A stretch of DNA of 64,000 bases from Pelobates cultripes (GCA_933207985.1 OW240916.1:262947449-263011448); one strand, 5' to 3'. Positions 1-11,635 are shown, numbered from the stretch's first letter. Notes: generated by a model not told the origin, from the letters alone. Program-made: numbers and translations.

Positions 1-847
1 TTGACTTAACTCACTTGACAAACATTTTGCTTTGCTCCAGGTAGACAATGCCATCTATAAGCACTGCTTTAATTAGTGCCTGTCTATCTGTCTGTCACAC
101 AGAGCAATCCTTGCATTTGTACACGTGGAAACTGTAAGGAAAAAACAAACAGAGGAAAAAATTTGGAAAGTTACATGGCATTGCTCTGTAGACCAGTGTG
201 AAAAGTTTCAAGGATTTGCATTTGATTTTTATAAAAGCCCAAATTTCATAAAAATCTAAACTGGTGAGGAAAATTGACACAGAATAATCGCTAAGCGTTC
301 CATAACTAATGTAACATATTCCACAATTCCAAAACTAAAAAGATCATAACTTTCAACATTACATTTTTTAAATGATTAGTTATATAATTAATGTATAATT
401 GAATAATTCTTAGGCTGTAATGGTTATGGTGCCAGGAGCCTCTCCATTGTATGTAGTAAAGTCTTCTGGTTTGGCTTCTTACCTGGGTTTTCCATGCAAA
501 TTCCATGCCTCCTATCTAGCCAGAAGCTCTTAGTTTAGAGATAAGATGATTAGATCTATCAGCTGATGCTGATGAGCTAAGCCCTGCAATTTATGGCTTA
601 GCTCAGGAGAGCTAAAGGAAGTTCCTAAGCAGGAGCTTCCGTCTCTCCTGACTTCTTAGAGAAGGCAGGAATGGCACCTGACAGACCCTAGAAGTTAAAC
701 CATTCTAAACCGGTTTCACTAGTTATAATTGGGGAGGTTTCTGGGTAAACATGTCACTATAACCACTACTGGAGTGTTCCCTTAATTTACTTGGATTAAC
801 AATAATTTACATAGTAGTGATTAACCCCAATAAAATATATTTTTATG
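1..847. other. AT-rich non-coding stretch with a decayed MITE-like segment
   Basis: I see no gene. About 540-790 is a decayed repeat with self-complementary pieces (AGCTCAGGAGAGCT, GAAGTTCCTAAGCAGGAGCTTC). It ends near 780 in CCCTTAAT, which resembles the AAGG/CCTT-TTAA end of the T2-type MITEs elsewhere here. A loosely similar block lies at about 46920-47290 and has the same pair of GGAGCTT / AGCTCC motifs. Both are too diverged to bound. Open frames here are short and random. Confidence 0.4.
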
Positions 848-855
848 ATCTACAA

Positions 856-2181
856 CAAGCATGTCAAACTCAAAGACTAACATGGGCCACATAAACAAGA
901 TTTAAGTATATGTGAGCTGCAAAAAACCAAAACGTAAATTTTCATAGAAACGTAGATTTATTTAGAAAAGTGCAGTATAAAAAAGAGTGTATATGGGGGC
1001 TGCCTGTGGCCTTTGTGCACTGTGTTTATGGCAAAGCTATGTTTTATGACTTTGCGTGGATGACGATTGTTATAGGGGTAACTGACAGGATTAGTAATGG
1101 GGTAACTGTGGCAGGGTGAGTGTGACAAGACGAGGGAATAAATGAGACAGGGTTGGGGGGTGAGTGTGGCAGAATGAGGGAGGGTGAGTGTGACAGTTGG
1201 AGGAGGGAGTTTTACAGTGTGAGGGGAGATACGTGTGACATGATTAGGGTGTTAATGTAACAGGGTGAATGTGGCATGGTTGGAGGGTCAGTATAACAAG
1301 GTTGGGGTGAATGTGGCATGGTTGGAAGAGTGTGTGTAACAAGGAAAGGATTAAGAGGAGTTAATTTACAGGGTGAGTGTGGCAGAGTGAGGGGGTGAGA
1401 GTGACAGGGTTAGAGTCGTTAATATGACAGGGTGATTGTGGCACAGTTGGAGGAAGAAGTGTTACAGGACAAGGGGAGGTGAGCGTGATTGAGTGACAAG
1501 ATTGTGGAGAAGGGTTATTTGACAGGGTCAGTGTGGCATGTCAGGGGCAGGATGAGTGTAACAGGATTGAAGGGTTTAATGTGACAGGTTGAATATGATA
1601 GGGTAAAGCCAGATGAGTGTGATAGTTTGAGAAGAGGTGAGAGTGACAGGATTAGGAGGGTTTATGTGATAGGGTGAGTGCGGCATTGATGGAGGGGAGC
1701 TGAGTGAGGCATTGTTGGAGAGGGTGAGTATGACAAGATCAGGAGGTATTAAGGTGGCACAGTGAAGGAGGGTTACAGTGTGTGTGGGGGGGTGACAGTG
1801 TGTGTATTAAGGTGGTGACCATGTTTGTGGAGAGGGGGTGACTGGGATGGGTGTGTGTGGAGGGGTGACAGTGTGTGTGTAGGAGAGGTGACATAGTGTG
1901 GAGGGGGGGTGACATAGTGTGCTGTGGGTGATATAATGTGGAGGGGTGATATAATGTGGAGCGTGGAGGGGGGTGATATAGTGCCTTGCACCCAGTGGCA
2001 TAATGGGCAAGATGCTGGGCCCCCTCCCTATGTTGGGCCCTCAGTCATAGACCGATGACCAGATCTGTTAGTCTGACATAAGGCGACTAAATCGCATAAT
2101 TAGAGAGCTGCCTCTGCTGGGCCGCAAATATAGTCATTGTGAGCCGCATGTGGCCTGAGTGCCGCAAGTTTCACATGCTTA
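856..2181. mobile_element. Non-autonomous hAT element with minisatellite core
   Basis: The element is flanked by a perfect 8-bp target duplication, ATCTACAA, at 848-855 and 2182-2189; 8 bp is the hAT length. The left end (CAAGCATGTCAAACTC) and the right end (GTTTCACATGCTTA) are decayed inverted repeats of the common hAT terminus that begins CAGGGGTGTCAAACTC. GGGCC-rich subterminal sequence (GGGCCACAT, GGGCCGCAA, GTGGCCTGAG) fits the same family. There is no transposase, so it must have been mobilised in trans. Most of the inside is a degenerate G-rich minisatellite. Confidence 0.85.
1075..1990 (+). repeat. Degenerate GGGTGAGTGTGACAG minisatellite
   Basis: This tandem array of variable units of roughly 35-45 bp is built from GTGACAGGGT, GAGTGTGGCA and GGTTGGAGGG. 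It becomes simpler TGTGTGG / GGGGTGACATAGTGTG towards 1800-1990. It lies wholly inside the hAT element at 856-2181, so it expanded within a transposon. Open frames across it on the minus strand are only repeat translation. Confidence 0.8.
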
Positions 2182-2189
2182 ATCTACAA

Positions 2190-2808
2190 TAAAGCACACA
2201 GATTGTAACAGATGCTACTTTTAATGTTGCTGCATGTAAGGATATCAGTATCCTATAGTTTATTTTCTAAAATATTTAATATTATTAGATATGTTTATTA
2301 AGAAAGGAAACACAAACTTCAACTGTCTCAAAAACATATGCAAATTAATGCATCCCTGGACTGGCATACTTGTATGTTAAAAAGCACAATAAATTATACA
2401 GCATTCATATATTTGTATAAATATATATTTATTTTGCAACTGTCACATTAATTCAATAGCATGCAAGTATTTAAACAAACACTCTAGACTTTGGAATATT
2501 AACACGTGTTCTTAATGTTAGCATGTTATTAGAACTATTTGGATTATTGGGCCCCCCAGAAGTAAGCAAATAAAAAGATTTCCTTATCTTTAGTTCCCCT
2601 CCCCAAAACGCTAGTCTTACTGCGGTCACTCCACCTCCTCTGGTTGAGATCATCAATGTAGATGATTTCATCCAATCCAAAGCTTCCCAAATATAAACAT
2701 TGGGAGGTTAGTATGCATGCATGGCAATCAGCATCTCCTGACAAAGATTTATTGACTCAATGCATCTTTATGGAAAGAGTTCAGCATCTCCATGCAGATT
2801 GCCTAGAT
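2190..2808. other. AT-rich spacer between two hAT elements
   Basis: I see no gene, RNA or recognisable repeat here. Confidence 0.4.
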
Positions 2809-3660
2809 CAGGGGTGGGGAGCGTCTGGCCAGTGGGCCTTTTAAAGCCCGCAAAATTATTTGGTCTGGCCCTGCCAAAGCAACCTCAGACTCGACTCAAA
2901 ATGCTATAGCCCTAATGAAATGTAAATTATTTTTCCATTCAGACTGTGAGGGAGAGTTTGAGGGAATTAAGGATGGAGCGGCTGGGGGCTGCTGTGGCCG
3001 GAATGCCAGAGGGAGCACAGTATGGGGGAGATTTCTGTGCCAAGCTTACACCCCTCCCTCCCCCCGACTCAAGCAGCTGACCTCGACAACAGGAAGAGGC
3101 TGGAAGAGGGAACTTTAAGTCCCAGTGCTCCCACAGCTTTCAGTGCTAGGTAGGCTTACTCAGCAACACATGACTGCTTGTGTGTGTATGTTGCCTGCTA
3201 GTTAGTGAGTTTGCCTGTAATGAACATGTGTGTGTCATAGAACTTGCCTGTAGGGAGAATGTGTGTCAGTGAGCTTGTTATTAGTGTGCATCTGTGTGTC
3301 AGTGATCTTGTATGTGGTGAGCTTTTGTCAGTGATTTATTTTAGCAGTGAGCATGTGTGTCAGTGAGCTTGTCTTTAGCGTGCATATGTCAGTGAGCTTG
3401 GCTGTAGTGATCATCGCAAAAAGAAGACTGCACTCCAGACTCAAATCTAGAAAAGCAGTTTCGAGTATCAACATCATCAATACCAGCTAACATCACATGC
3501 CTCACCGAAGAGAAGCAGCTCCAGCCATCACATTAGGGTTAGTTAATTAAATGTTTGACCAAATATAGCAGACTAATTTTTAGGTTTATTTTGTATGGCC
3601 TGCGAATGATGTTATAAATATCCAAATGGCCCTTGGCAGAAAAAAGCTTTCCCACCCCTG
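2809..3660. mobile_element. Non-autonomous hAT (Charlie-like) element
   Basis: The left end is CAGGGGTGGGGAGCGTCTGG and the right end is AAGCTTTCCCACCCCTG, which are inverted repeats of the widespread hAT terminus CAGGGGTGGGGA. The flanks GCCTAGAT (2801-2808) and TTGTAGAT (3661-3668) match at 5 of 8 positions, so the duplication is old. The inside is GC-richer than its surroundings, lacks a transposase, and holds a minisatellite at about 3170-3420. Confidence 0.75.
3170..3420 (+). repeat. GTGTGTCAGTGAGCTTG minisatellite inside hAT
   Basis: About seven imperfect copies of a unit of about 40 bp share GTGTGTCAGTGAGCTTG followed by TGTAGTGAGCATG-like text (for example 3261-3273, 3355-3370 and 3387-3400). 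The array sits wholly inside the hAT element at 2809-3660. Confidence 0.7.
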
Positions 3661-4350
3661 TTGTAGATGCTGAATGTTAGTTCTGCAATCTGCATTACAA
3701 CATCCAGGAAGGCCCTTTGGTGGCTGCCTGAGTGACAGCCACTTGAGATGACCATTGTAAACAGTGCATTTTCTCAGAATTGAAGTGCTTGCCTTAAGCT
3801 GTAGAGGTTCTGGTGCCTAGACTGTCATTTTAAAGTGTTTATAGTACAATATGTGTATCGATGTGTTTGTCCTACCTCTCACTTACCTTGAATGTGTTAC
3901 TTTTTACTCTGAACGTGTAATAGCTCATGTAAATGCCTAAGTAAGCATATTGGGCTCTAGATATATTTGTTTTTATGTTGTGTTTATTATGTATTAGAAT
4001 CCTCTGAGTGGCCCTGAATTAAACAAAAAATAATCTTGACTTTTGAAATCCATTTGCTATATAACTTTTTAATATAAAATTAACAAAAAATAATAATTTT
4101 ATTGTGATAGCAAGTAAGTAGCAAGAATCAATTGTGAGAAAACTTTATGTTTCACAGAATGAATACTTATGACTTTATAACAGAGGAAGAAAATGATGAA
4201 AAACAAGAATTCACATAATGTGCAGCAATGATATTCAGTTATGTGTGATGTGCACAGGGTCATCACCATAAAACCACTGGTAGGAGGTCTATCAACCACT
4301 ACAGGCTGTCTTAGTTTCTCAAAAACTACAATGTTTTACATTGCAGGCCT

Positions 4351-4425
4351 AAGGGGTACAGGGACACTGCATCAAGACCACTTCAATGAGCTGAAGTGGT
4401 TTCTGTGCCTATAGGCTCCCTTTAA
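4351..4425. mobile_element. T2-type MITE end (fragment)
   Basis: The block contains the hairpin ACCACTTCA / TGAAGTGGT and ends in CCCTTTAA, with TTAA at 4422-4425. The same arm sequence, ACCACTTCATTAAGCTGAAG, ends the better preserved copy at 47477-47972. No matching left end is visible, so this is one terminus only. Confidence 0.5.
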
Positions 4426-5092
4426 CTCTGCTTCCTATGCATTATTGAGGGATAACATGGTATTCATTTTCTTTAAATCTGAATAGTTTCAATCAAGATT
4501 CTAATCTTCTAATCAAGATAGCCTATTTATGAATTGCTTTGTAGTTTTCCCGTTGCTTGATTACTAAGTCTCCCTAGTCTAGCACGTGTGTAACAACCTT
4601 CCTTTGCAGCCACAGCCCGTGTGTATTCCAAATGACCTGTCTAGTTTTTCTCCTAACTCTTTTGGCTTCTGACCTTGGATCTGTATACTCACAGTAACCC
4701 CCAAACTCATGTGTCCTTCTCCTCCTTTACCATCAAGGACTCATGCTATTTCAAGCTCCAGTTCTGTTTCCTATCTGCAACATACATTGTACGCAGTTCA
4801 TTACTAAGTCTCCACTCCAGAATTATGTTGTTCCACCCCCACATGAGCTCATATCTCACCTAAAGCTGGTATACAGTATTAAAGCATACTAAGTTAAAAT
4901 AAACCATTTATTTTGCAAAGCTTCACCACAGCTTGCTCCACAGCTTTATGGGCTCAAATGTCACTGCCTGTGTCAAATATTACAAAGTAAAGTCTTTCAT
5001 TTGCTATTTAAGTTATCGTGTATTATGAAAAATAGTTTCAACAACACTACCAGGAATCATGACAACTATTTGCTGTTATGTATTTGGATATT

Positions 5093-5162
5093 GTCTATCT
5101 GTCTGTCTGTCCATCTGACCGTCCATCCCTCTGTCTTTCTGTCTGTCTGTCTGTGTGTCTAT
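5093..5162 (+). repeat. (TCTG)n microsatellite
   Basis: This is imperfect TCTG/TCTA tetranucleotide repetition with interruptions (TCCATC, TCCCTC). The open frame over it is repeat translation. Confidence 0.85.
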
Positions 5163-5931
5163 CTCAGGTGATGCACAGTGGGTTCTCTATGTTAGCCAAC
5201 ACATATTTTCAGACCACCGAGTGTGAATATTCACCATGTTTTAAGGTCAAAGTTTCATCCAGTTTGCTTACTGAAGTTTGTGAAATCTAGTCTCAATATA
5301 AACTTACAGATATGAAGTCATTTTCATGAAAGATTTAAAGCATTACCATCTGTGCCATTAGACACACCATTTGTATGTTTAGTAAATTTGCTGGAAGACT
5401 AATTACATCACATGTAACTACAGTCAAGTAATGTTTCTCCTTTGAATGATAAAGGTAAATTGCTAAGAAATAAATGATTCTAGTTAGAGCGGTCTATGTA
5501 AATAAAAGGTAATGAAAAATGTATGGAAAATATACAGGCTTTAATGTTATCTCGCTATAAAATCTGCGATATCCAAAGAAATTCAAACCAGAGGTCATAG
5601 GTCAAATACACTCTGATAAATTTGTTAGAGATTATGTAAGAGATTATTTGCTTTAAACTACATGTTTTTGGAAATATTATATATCTTCCTTGTAGTATTA
5701 TATAGTAGTTAGATGCTGTCAGAGTGATTTCCAACTCTGAGCCAAAGCCAGTGTCATACTGAGGAATGCCAAAAAGGTTATTTGCTCCTTTGCAAGTCCA
5801 TCTGCTTAGTTGACAGGAGCTGAGCTGTAACTTTCCTAATCATATAAGAGCAACTGAGTTAGTGTTAGGTTTTAGTGACTACATTGTGATTCTCTAGCAC
5901 AGTGTATTCTGAGAAAAGATCATGTACATGT

Positions 5932-6115
5932 TTAAAGAGACACTCTAAGCACCAGATCAACTTTAGTTCAATGAGCTGTTGTGTTGTGTAGATCATGCCC
6001 CTACAGACTCACTCTCACTGCTCAATTATCTGCCACTTAGGAGTAAAATCACTTGGTTTATGCATCCCTGTCCACTCCTCCCCTGGCTGTGACTCACATA
6101 CCCACCATGAAAAAA
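5932..6115 (+). mobile_element. T2-type MITE 5' end (truncated)
   Basis: TTAA (5932-5935) is followed by AGAGACACTCTAAGCACCAG. This parallels the starts of the copies at 12792 (TTAAAGGGACACTATAGTCA) and 47477. Recognisable similarity fades near 6115 and no matching right end with TTAA is seen. Confidence 0.5.
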
Positions 6116-7137
6116 ATATTTAATTTTAAATCAGATCTTACAGCACATTGTGTTAACTTTAGATGTTCTTATCTGCAGCGTTTTATTTTAACTTTAATCA
6201 TGCATTGAAGGCTATTAATGAATCTGGAGATAAGAAATTCTAAATTAAACACACAGTAAAATAAAAAATATATCTTTACAAGAAGAATGTATGTAGGCTA
6301 CTTGCGTCTCAGTGACAAGAAAAGTGTATATTTTCTGTCTCAGTGAATTTAAAAATATGCATGTTTCACACATGACAAGCATAAAATATACCCTGAGTTA
6401 TCTTTAATTTTTTCTTAAATCAGATAAACTTGTGTTCAAAGCGCTTTACTGACTTTTAAAATATCATGGATGGTGAGCTAAAGACTGGAAGTGTTCATTT
6501 GGGTTTGGGTAAATTCCAAACTTTACATTTTAATCCGTGTTCATAAACTCAATAATAAACAACAATATTTTATACTGTATTCATAAACTGAAAGGAAATC
6601 CAGTAGTTTTGGGCTCTATTATAATGATGTGCTCATGATATTGATATGTACAAACAGCCATGAATAAGCCATGTGCTCAAACCCCCAATACTAATGTTTT
6701 ACAGCAATTCCTATAGAATTTGTCAGACCAAAGATATAGAACAAAAGCAAGATAAAAAGATAAAAGTTACTTGCATCCCAAAATCCCATGCACAATTAAT
6801 AGAGGTTTTTAGCATAACTGCAATGGCTATTAAAATAAAATGTAAGATCACCTGCTGCATCAAGTCTGCTATTTAAATCTCCATTGTGATTTGGGATAGT
6901 GCGCAAGTAACTTTGTTTGGTTTTCTTACCTGAAAACTTGGTGCTTATTGATAAACGAACTTTATATAAGTTAAAATATACTAAAACAGCATGCCAGTGT
7001 TTTTGTTGTGTTACGGTGTATAGATTCAGGAACATATACTGCTACATTAGCTTTCCAAAAGACAATTTATATGAATTGTGTTCAGTAATAAACATGTTTT
7101 ATCTTCCAATTTTCATACCTATATTAAATAAAATCAA

Positions 7138-7142
<5 letters not shown>
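6116..7142. other. AT-rich spacer
   Basis: I see no gene or recognisable repeat. The open frame at 6917-7261 runs from unique AT-rich DNA through the TA microsatellite into the Tigger terminus, so it is not a gene. Confidence 0.4.

Positions 7143-7168
<26 letters not shown>
7143..7168. repeat. (TA)n microsatellite at the Tigger edge
   Basis: About 13 TA dinucleotides lie directly next to the Tigger terminus. Tc1/mariner-group elements insert at TA, so a TA tract is a natural target. Confidence 0.85.
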
Positions 7169-7170
7169 CA

Positions 7171-8548
7171 TAGTGGAACCTCAGTATCGAACTTAATCCG
7201 TTTGAGAAGGCTGTTCGAGATCCGATTTGTTAGAAAACCGAATCAAATTTCCCCAGAATAATTAATGTAAATTAGATTAATCCATTCCAGACCACCAAAA
7301 CTAACTCATTATGAAATGGAAATGTAATTTCACTTTACCTGTAATGAGGAGAGTTGATGTCGTAAGTGGAAAGGAGAAGAGATGTTATTGTATGGATGGG
7401 GTGTCCCCTTCCATAATAACAATAGGTAACTGTTCTTCTGGCGTTCTTTTCCCTTGATCAATTAACACCACTGACACCTGGTTGAGACTCACTGGACCTT
7501 TTCCTCACTAAAAATGTGTCAATTGAGACTTATTATGTGCCTATGCTTTCAGGTTTGTCTAAAGTGAGACATAGAATTATCATTGAAAACATCAGTTTTA
7601 TCAGGGTGATATTTTTCAACAAAACGTTGCCCTTCAACCCATTTTGCACACATTTCTTTGATCAGTGATCTAGGAACATTTTCCCTTCCATTCTCCTCCT
7701 CTGAAGACAAAGTCTCAGATGCCGTCTGTTGCTGCTCCCTGGTCTTGGAGTTCTTCTGTAGTGAGTTCAGTCTTGTGATCCTCCACTAACTCCTCCAAAC
7801 CATCGTCATCATTCACCTCCAATCCCATGGACTTTCCCAGAGACACAATATCCTCAACAACAAAAGCATCAAATTTAAAACTTTCAAAGACTCTTTCAGG
7901 GACAAATTCTGACAGCAGGTTCCTCCAGGTTGATATCATGGTACTAGTCCCATGCTTTACATGAGGTGTCAACAATATTAACATGATTCTTTCAGAACTC
8001 TCTGTTAGCTCTGTGTCTGAGGCCACGTCAAAGCACCTGTGGAACAGTGCTTTGGTGAAATTACCTGCTGGTCCATGGGCAGGATAAAAGGAGTTGTATT
8101 CGGGGGCAAAAACTTCACAGTTCAATAAAACTGAACTCTTCATCAATTCGTCCTCCAAGCCTGGAGGGTGAGCAGGAGAATTATCCATAACAAGCAGGGC
8201 CTTGATTGATAACTTTTGTTCTTGGAGGTAATTTGTAACATTTAGCCCAAACACCTCATGAACACACTCTATAAAAAAATGTGTGGTTATCTAACTTAGC
8301 CCTTCACATCCCATGCAATTTTCTTTTCATGGCATTGTTTTTCTTAAATACCCTTGGATTCTCCGAGTGGTAGACTAGCAAAGGCTTCAATTTAAAATCC
8401 CCACGCACATTCCCACACAACAGAGTTAGTCTGTCCTTCATTGGCTTGTGTCTTGGAAATGATTTATCCTCCTTTGTTATGCATGTCCTCTTTGGCATTT
8501 TCTTCCAAAAGAGTCCTGTCTCATCACAGTTGAACACTTGTTGGAGAA
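7171..8548 (-). mobile_element. Tigger (pogo-group) DNA transposon, 5' half missing
   Basis: The 3' terminus at 7171 (TAGTGGAACCTCAGTATCGA) matches the pogo/Tigger end CAGTGGAACCTCGGT. It is followed by TTCGAGATCCGATTTGTTAG and AAACCGAATCAAATT, typical of Tigger subterminal sequence. The minus-strand transposase remnant follows at 8537-7715. The element stops abruptly at 8548/8549 against a solo LTR, and the part encoding the DNA-binding domain and the other terminal repeat are absent. Confidence 0.85.
7715..8537 (-). pseudogene. Tigger transposase remnant (DDE domain)
   Basis: In the family, this enzyme cuts and pastes Tigger DNA using a DDD/DDE catalytic triad. Two minus-strand blocks remain. 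Block 8537-8304 has NCDETGLFWKKMP, which carries the first catalytic Asp, then GNVRGDFKLKPLLVYH. Block 8254-7715 has LLVMDNSPAHPP, which carries the second Asp. A stop and frame change separate them, although ECVHEVFGLNVTNYL in the gap keeps family similarity. The third acidic site, normally in an NTTSLLQPMDQ-like motif, reads EYNSFYPAHGPAGNF and has lost its Asp. The CENP-B-type helix-turn-helix N-terminus is missing beyond 8548. The C-terminus is acidic (VNDDDGLEELVEDH). It is certainly inactive. Confidence 0.9.
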
Positions 8549-9146
8549 TATAGCGGACCGCTGGTAACCCGACTGGTTACCTCCGCTAATTCCTTCTCTC
8601 CGCCAATATGGAACCATTAAAACAAGCAAACATCCATTCCCCCAGTAACCAAATGAAACATAGTTCTGGTAGTCAACTGCTTTATTTCAGGGCACACACG
8701 GCTTATATGCACAGACCTCCTACATAGGGGCTCAAACACAGAAATACACTGTTTTCATTCCCAGGATCATTCCCAGGATCCTTTGTGCCTGAGAGATAAT
8801 TGCGTGAGAAAAACTATAATTCAATTATCTCTCAGGTGCAAAAAATCTATCCAAAATACACAGTACCCCTAAAGTAACCCTACCTTAACTAGAAACCCCA
8901 CAAATCCCCAGATATCCCTGATCTGAGTGTATAACATATCCAAATATCACTCAGATCGATTTGGTGAAACTGGAATGCCACCGAGGTAAAGTTTTGACCG
9001 GCCAGACACGAGGCGCTAGCCCAAAACAGATCTAGGGAAATAGGTGTCCCGCCGGTCTCTGTTAGAGAGTTCCTGTGCAAACACCATGCAAGGGATTCTC
9101 CTAATTTCAGGGTACGAATGCTCCCCCTGTTTGGTAGACGATGACA
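8549..9146 (-). mobile_element. Solo LTR, copy C (minus strand)
   Basis: On the minus strand the unit runs from TGTCATCGTCTACCAAACAG to CAGCGGTCCGCTATA. It is related to LTR-A (15487-16367) and LTR-B (50915-51724): all share a block reading CGATCTGAGTGATATTTGGA in this copy, beside a second CTCAGATCAGGGATATC block, and an AATTATCTCTCAGG segment. A TATA-like CATATAAGCC and a polyadenylation signal (GAAATAAAGC) occur in the order expected of U3-R-U5. There is no gag or pol. The flanks differ: Tigger on one side, L1 on the other, with no target duplication (GAGAA versus CCTGT). Confidence 0.7.
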
Positions 9147-9901
9147 CCTGTGAGGTCAATTTGTTCATTAAGTATTTGTTCTTAATGGCTGGGTTCTTTT
9201 TTTTTTTTTATATAAAATACCAGGCAAACGTTTCATGTTAAAACATTAGACAGAGGTTGCAATGACAATTGAAAATACATTTGAGAGTAGCATGACAATA
9301 CATGACAGTGATATAAAAAAAATTGTAAGGATGTCTATTATCCATATCTTAATAATATAAGCTAGGATTGAGAATGTGCACAGTCGAAGTGAGGATAGTC
9401 ATGGCATGCCTGATCTGTTTTTAATAAACACCAAAAACAATAAAAGAAAATATAGAAAATAAAAATAAGAAGATGATACAATATTGAACCTTATAGTTTC
9501 TAATATAATGTACCAATGCCTGTCCCCTTCACGTCTAATGTGTATGGACCAGGTATTGGGGAGATAATTATTTTTATCGTTTGTCATATTGTTATTGATT
9601 AAAGACATTAGCTATGAGCAATCCAAATTAAAATGGAGATAAAACTGCATTACTATTGTCATATCATAATTAAGAAAAGACATTAGATGTGAGCAATCCA
9701 AATTAAAAGGATTGAAACCTTGGTAGCCATTACATCTATGGGAGTATGCAACGGTAGTAAAATAATAACGTAAGATAAATTAGAGAAACAGTACTATTGA
9801 ACTTGAGGGTTGCATGACACCGGGGGGTTATTCGTAATTTAATTGTTTATTCTCTTGCTGCCCAACTGTTGTTGCCAAGGTGACCATTGGATTATTTAGT
9901 A

Positions 9902-10038
9902 CAGGGGTGTCAAACATGCGGCCCCCCAGATGTTGCTGAACTACAACTCCCATGATTCCCTGGCTATCTGTTTCATTGAAAGAATCATGGGAGTTGTAGT
10001 TCAGCAACATCTGGGGGGCCGCATTTTTGACACCCCTG
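9902..10038. mobile_element. Palindromic hAT MITE with perfect 8-bp duplication
   Basis: This 137-bp, almost perfectly palindromic element begins CAGGGGTGTCAAACATGCGG and ends TTTTTGACACCCCTG. The duplication ATTTAGTA is identical at 9894-9901 and 10039-10046. The arms pair over about 55 bp around a short centre near 9965-9975, so both strands translate to the same short peptide. It is inserted in the tail of the minus-strand L1, so it is younger than that copy. Confidence 0.95.
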
Positions 10039-10039
10039 A

Positions 10040-11050
10040 TTTAGTATATTGTTCCCAAAGATCACACATTTTTTGGAAAGCTTTAGTAGTGTTGTGTACC
10101 TGTGAGGTCAACTTGTTCATTAAGTATTTGTTCTTAATTTAAGCAATTACCAGAGAAGATGACGGTATCTCAGGACTGGCCCATATCATATTTTGTATTT
10201 TCTGTTCAGGTTTGGACAGGCCCTGTGTAGGTCTGGAGAGTAGGTAGGCCCATGGATCAAGGGTCAACCTCCTCTGTAAGATCTGAGACCTGAGGTCTAT
10301 CATTCTTTGCCAGTACTCTGCAACCTTGGGGCATGACCACCACACATGGATGTTATCAACCTTTGCACCACAAAGATGCCAACATGTGTCAGTAGGGCTT
10401 AGTTTCATATGGTATTGTTTAATGGGGGTACCACCTAAAGAGTGTTTTATAAGCTTTTTCCTGGAGGGCCACGCAAATGGAGACTTTAACACTGGCCTCC
10501 CATGTATATTGCCAATCTGTACCCTCCAGCACCTCCCCTAGGTTGGCTTCCCATCGGTCTGTGTATCGCATCTCATCTGTATCTCTTGTGTCAGCACTGA
10601 TATGGTTATATAGTAATGTAATCAGTTTAGTTTGGAAAGTCATCGGTCGAGTACCTCTGCGTTCCGTGCAAAATCGCGTATCTGTAGATACAGAAAGTGG
10701 TCTCTTGACTGAAGTGTAGCAAGGGAGTGCAGATGTTTGTATGTTGCGATGTCCCTGTTAACACAGATGAGGACATATCTCTGAAGTTCTGTCAGCTATA
10801 TCCATCTATAATCCCTTTCTCTCATTCCAGGTGGAAATTCTCTATTGCGGAATACTGGAGTAATTGGGGATGGAAGAGTGCCTAGTTAATCTCTGCCTAG
10901 TGTTTTTATTTGTGCCTAGTTCACTCCCATATTTGGAGGCAATTTAGTATAGCGGGACATGCAGTTTTTAGGAGCGGTCTGTAGGTTTATGGGATTCACA
11001 TTAGAAATTGCGGGAGATCTATTCCAATCATCAGAGACTCCAAGACACTT
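10040..11050 (-). pseudogene. L1/Tx1 ORF2 C-terminal fragment
   Basis: In the family, ORF2 encodes endonuclease plus reverse transcriptase; only the cysteine-rich C-terminal part remains. The minus-strand frames contain PPGMRERDY, then LQIRDFARNAEVL, then RWEANLGEVLEGTDW and EKAYKTLFRWY. The zinc-knuckle-like CWHLCGAKVDNIHVWWSCP follows, with the pattern C-x3-C-x6-H-x3-W-x-C. After a frame change come KNKYLMNKLTSQ and FQKMCDLWEQYTK and a stop. At least two frameshifts break it. The same C-terminal layout (CWRC...HIWWEC) is seen in the copy at 23.3 kb. Confidence 0.8.
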
Positions 11051-11100
11051 TCACCCTCTTAGCAACATTGGCTCCTTTGATGGCTTATTTGTATTTTAAT

Positions 11101-11635
11101 ATCGTACACAGCTTTCATGTTTTAAAATAATTTCTTTCTTCAGCGCTATTGTCGTTCTCACAATTTTCCTCTTGGGTTGGCTTCTAGTATTCTTGGGACC
11201 CATGGCGTGTTTTTGCACAGTTAAGGGCTGGCAGAGTGGAACTCACTTTGTTTCACACTAGTGGCCAATGCTTCATACGAGTTCCAAAGTGGTTCCAATG
11301 AGGTTAATACTAATTTATTTATTTTTTTTCGGGTAATGAGCTTTCGTTCAGGTACAGAATTGTTTGAGTAAAACCGCTCAAGTACTCATAACAAATGTAA
11401 TGGCTTTTATGTAACAAAAATAATGGTTTTCGTTATACCCCAATCAAAATAACACATCATTCAGAATCTATGAACCATAAACTACTGTAAAACCTGTTTA
11501 ATGGTAGCATCACCTGCGTATAATCCAATGAATAAAATATACACAGTAGTTAGTATGAAAAGATATTTTGTGCTTCAAAATGCCTGAGTGGGATCCCCAA
11601 CCACCTTTACACAAATAATAGAAAAAATATATATA
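11101..11635. other. AT-rich spacer
   Basis: I see no gene or recognisable repeat here. Confidence 0.35.

Larger units (their letters stand above)
3669..5931. other. AT-rich spacer with a T2-like end and a TCTG microsatellite
   Basis: I see no gene. The T2-like end at 4351-4425 and the microsatellite at 5093-5162 are listed separately; the rest is unassigned AT-rich sequence. Confidence 0.4.
9147..11100 (-). mobile_element. L1/Tx1-type LINE 3' part (5'-truncated)
   Basis: This minus-strand element holds the ORF2 C-terminal region (about 11050-10040) and a 3' UTR down to a poly(A)-like tract, seen on the plus strand as poly(T) at about 9197-9207. Beyond the tract lies a 40-bp copy (9147-9186) of ORF2 sequence that also occurs at 10097-10137. 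It carries a palindromic hAT MITE at 9902-10038. It differs in sequence from the large L1 at 16.4-24.5 kb, so it is a separate family. Confidence 0.75.

Noticed and set aside
9828..10142. Similar peptides on both strands (LLNYNSHDS...VVQQHLGGR)
   Set aside because: They are produced by the palindromic hAT MITE, where both strands read the same.
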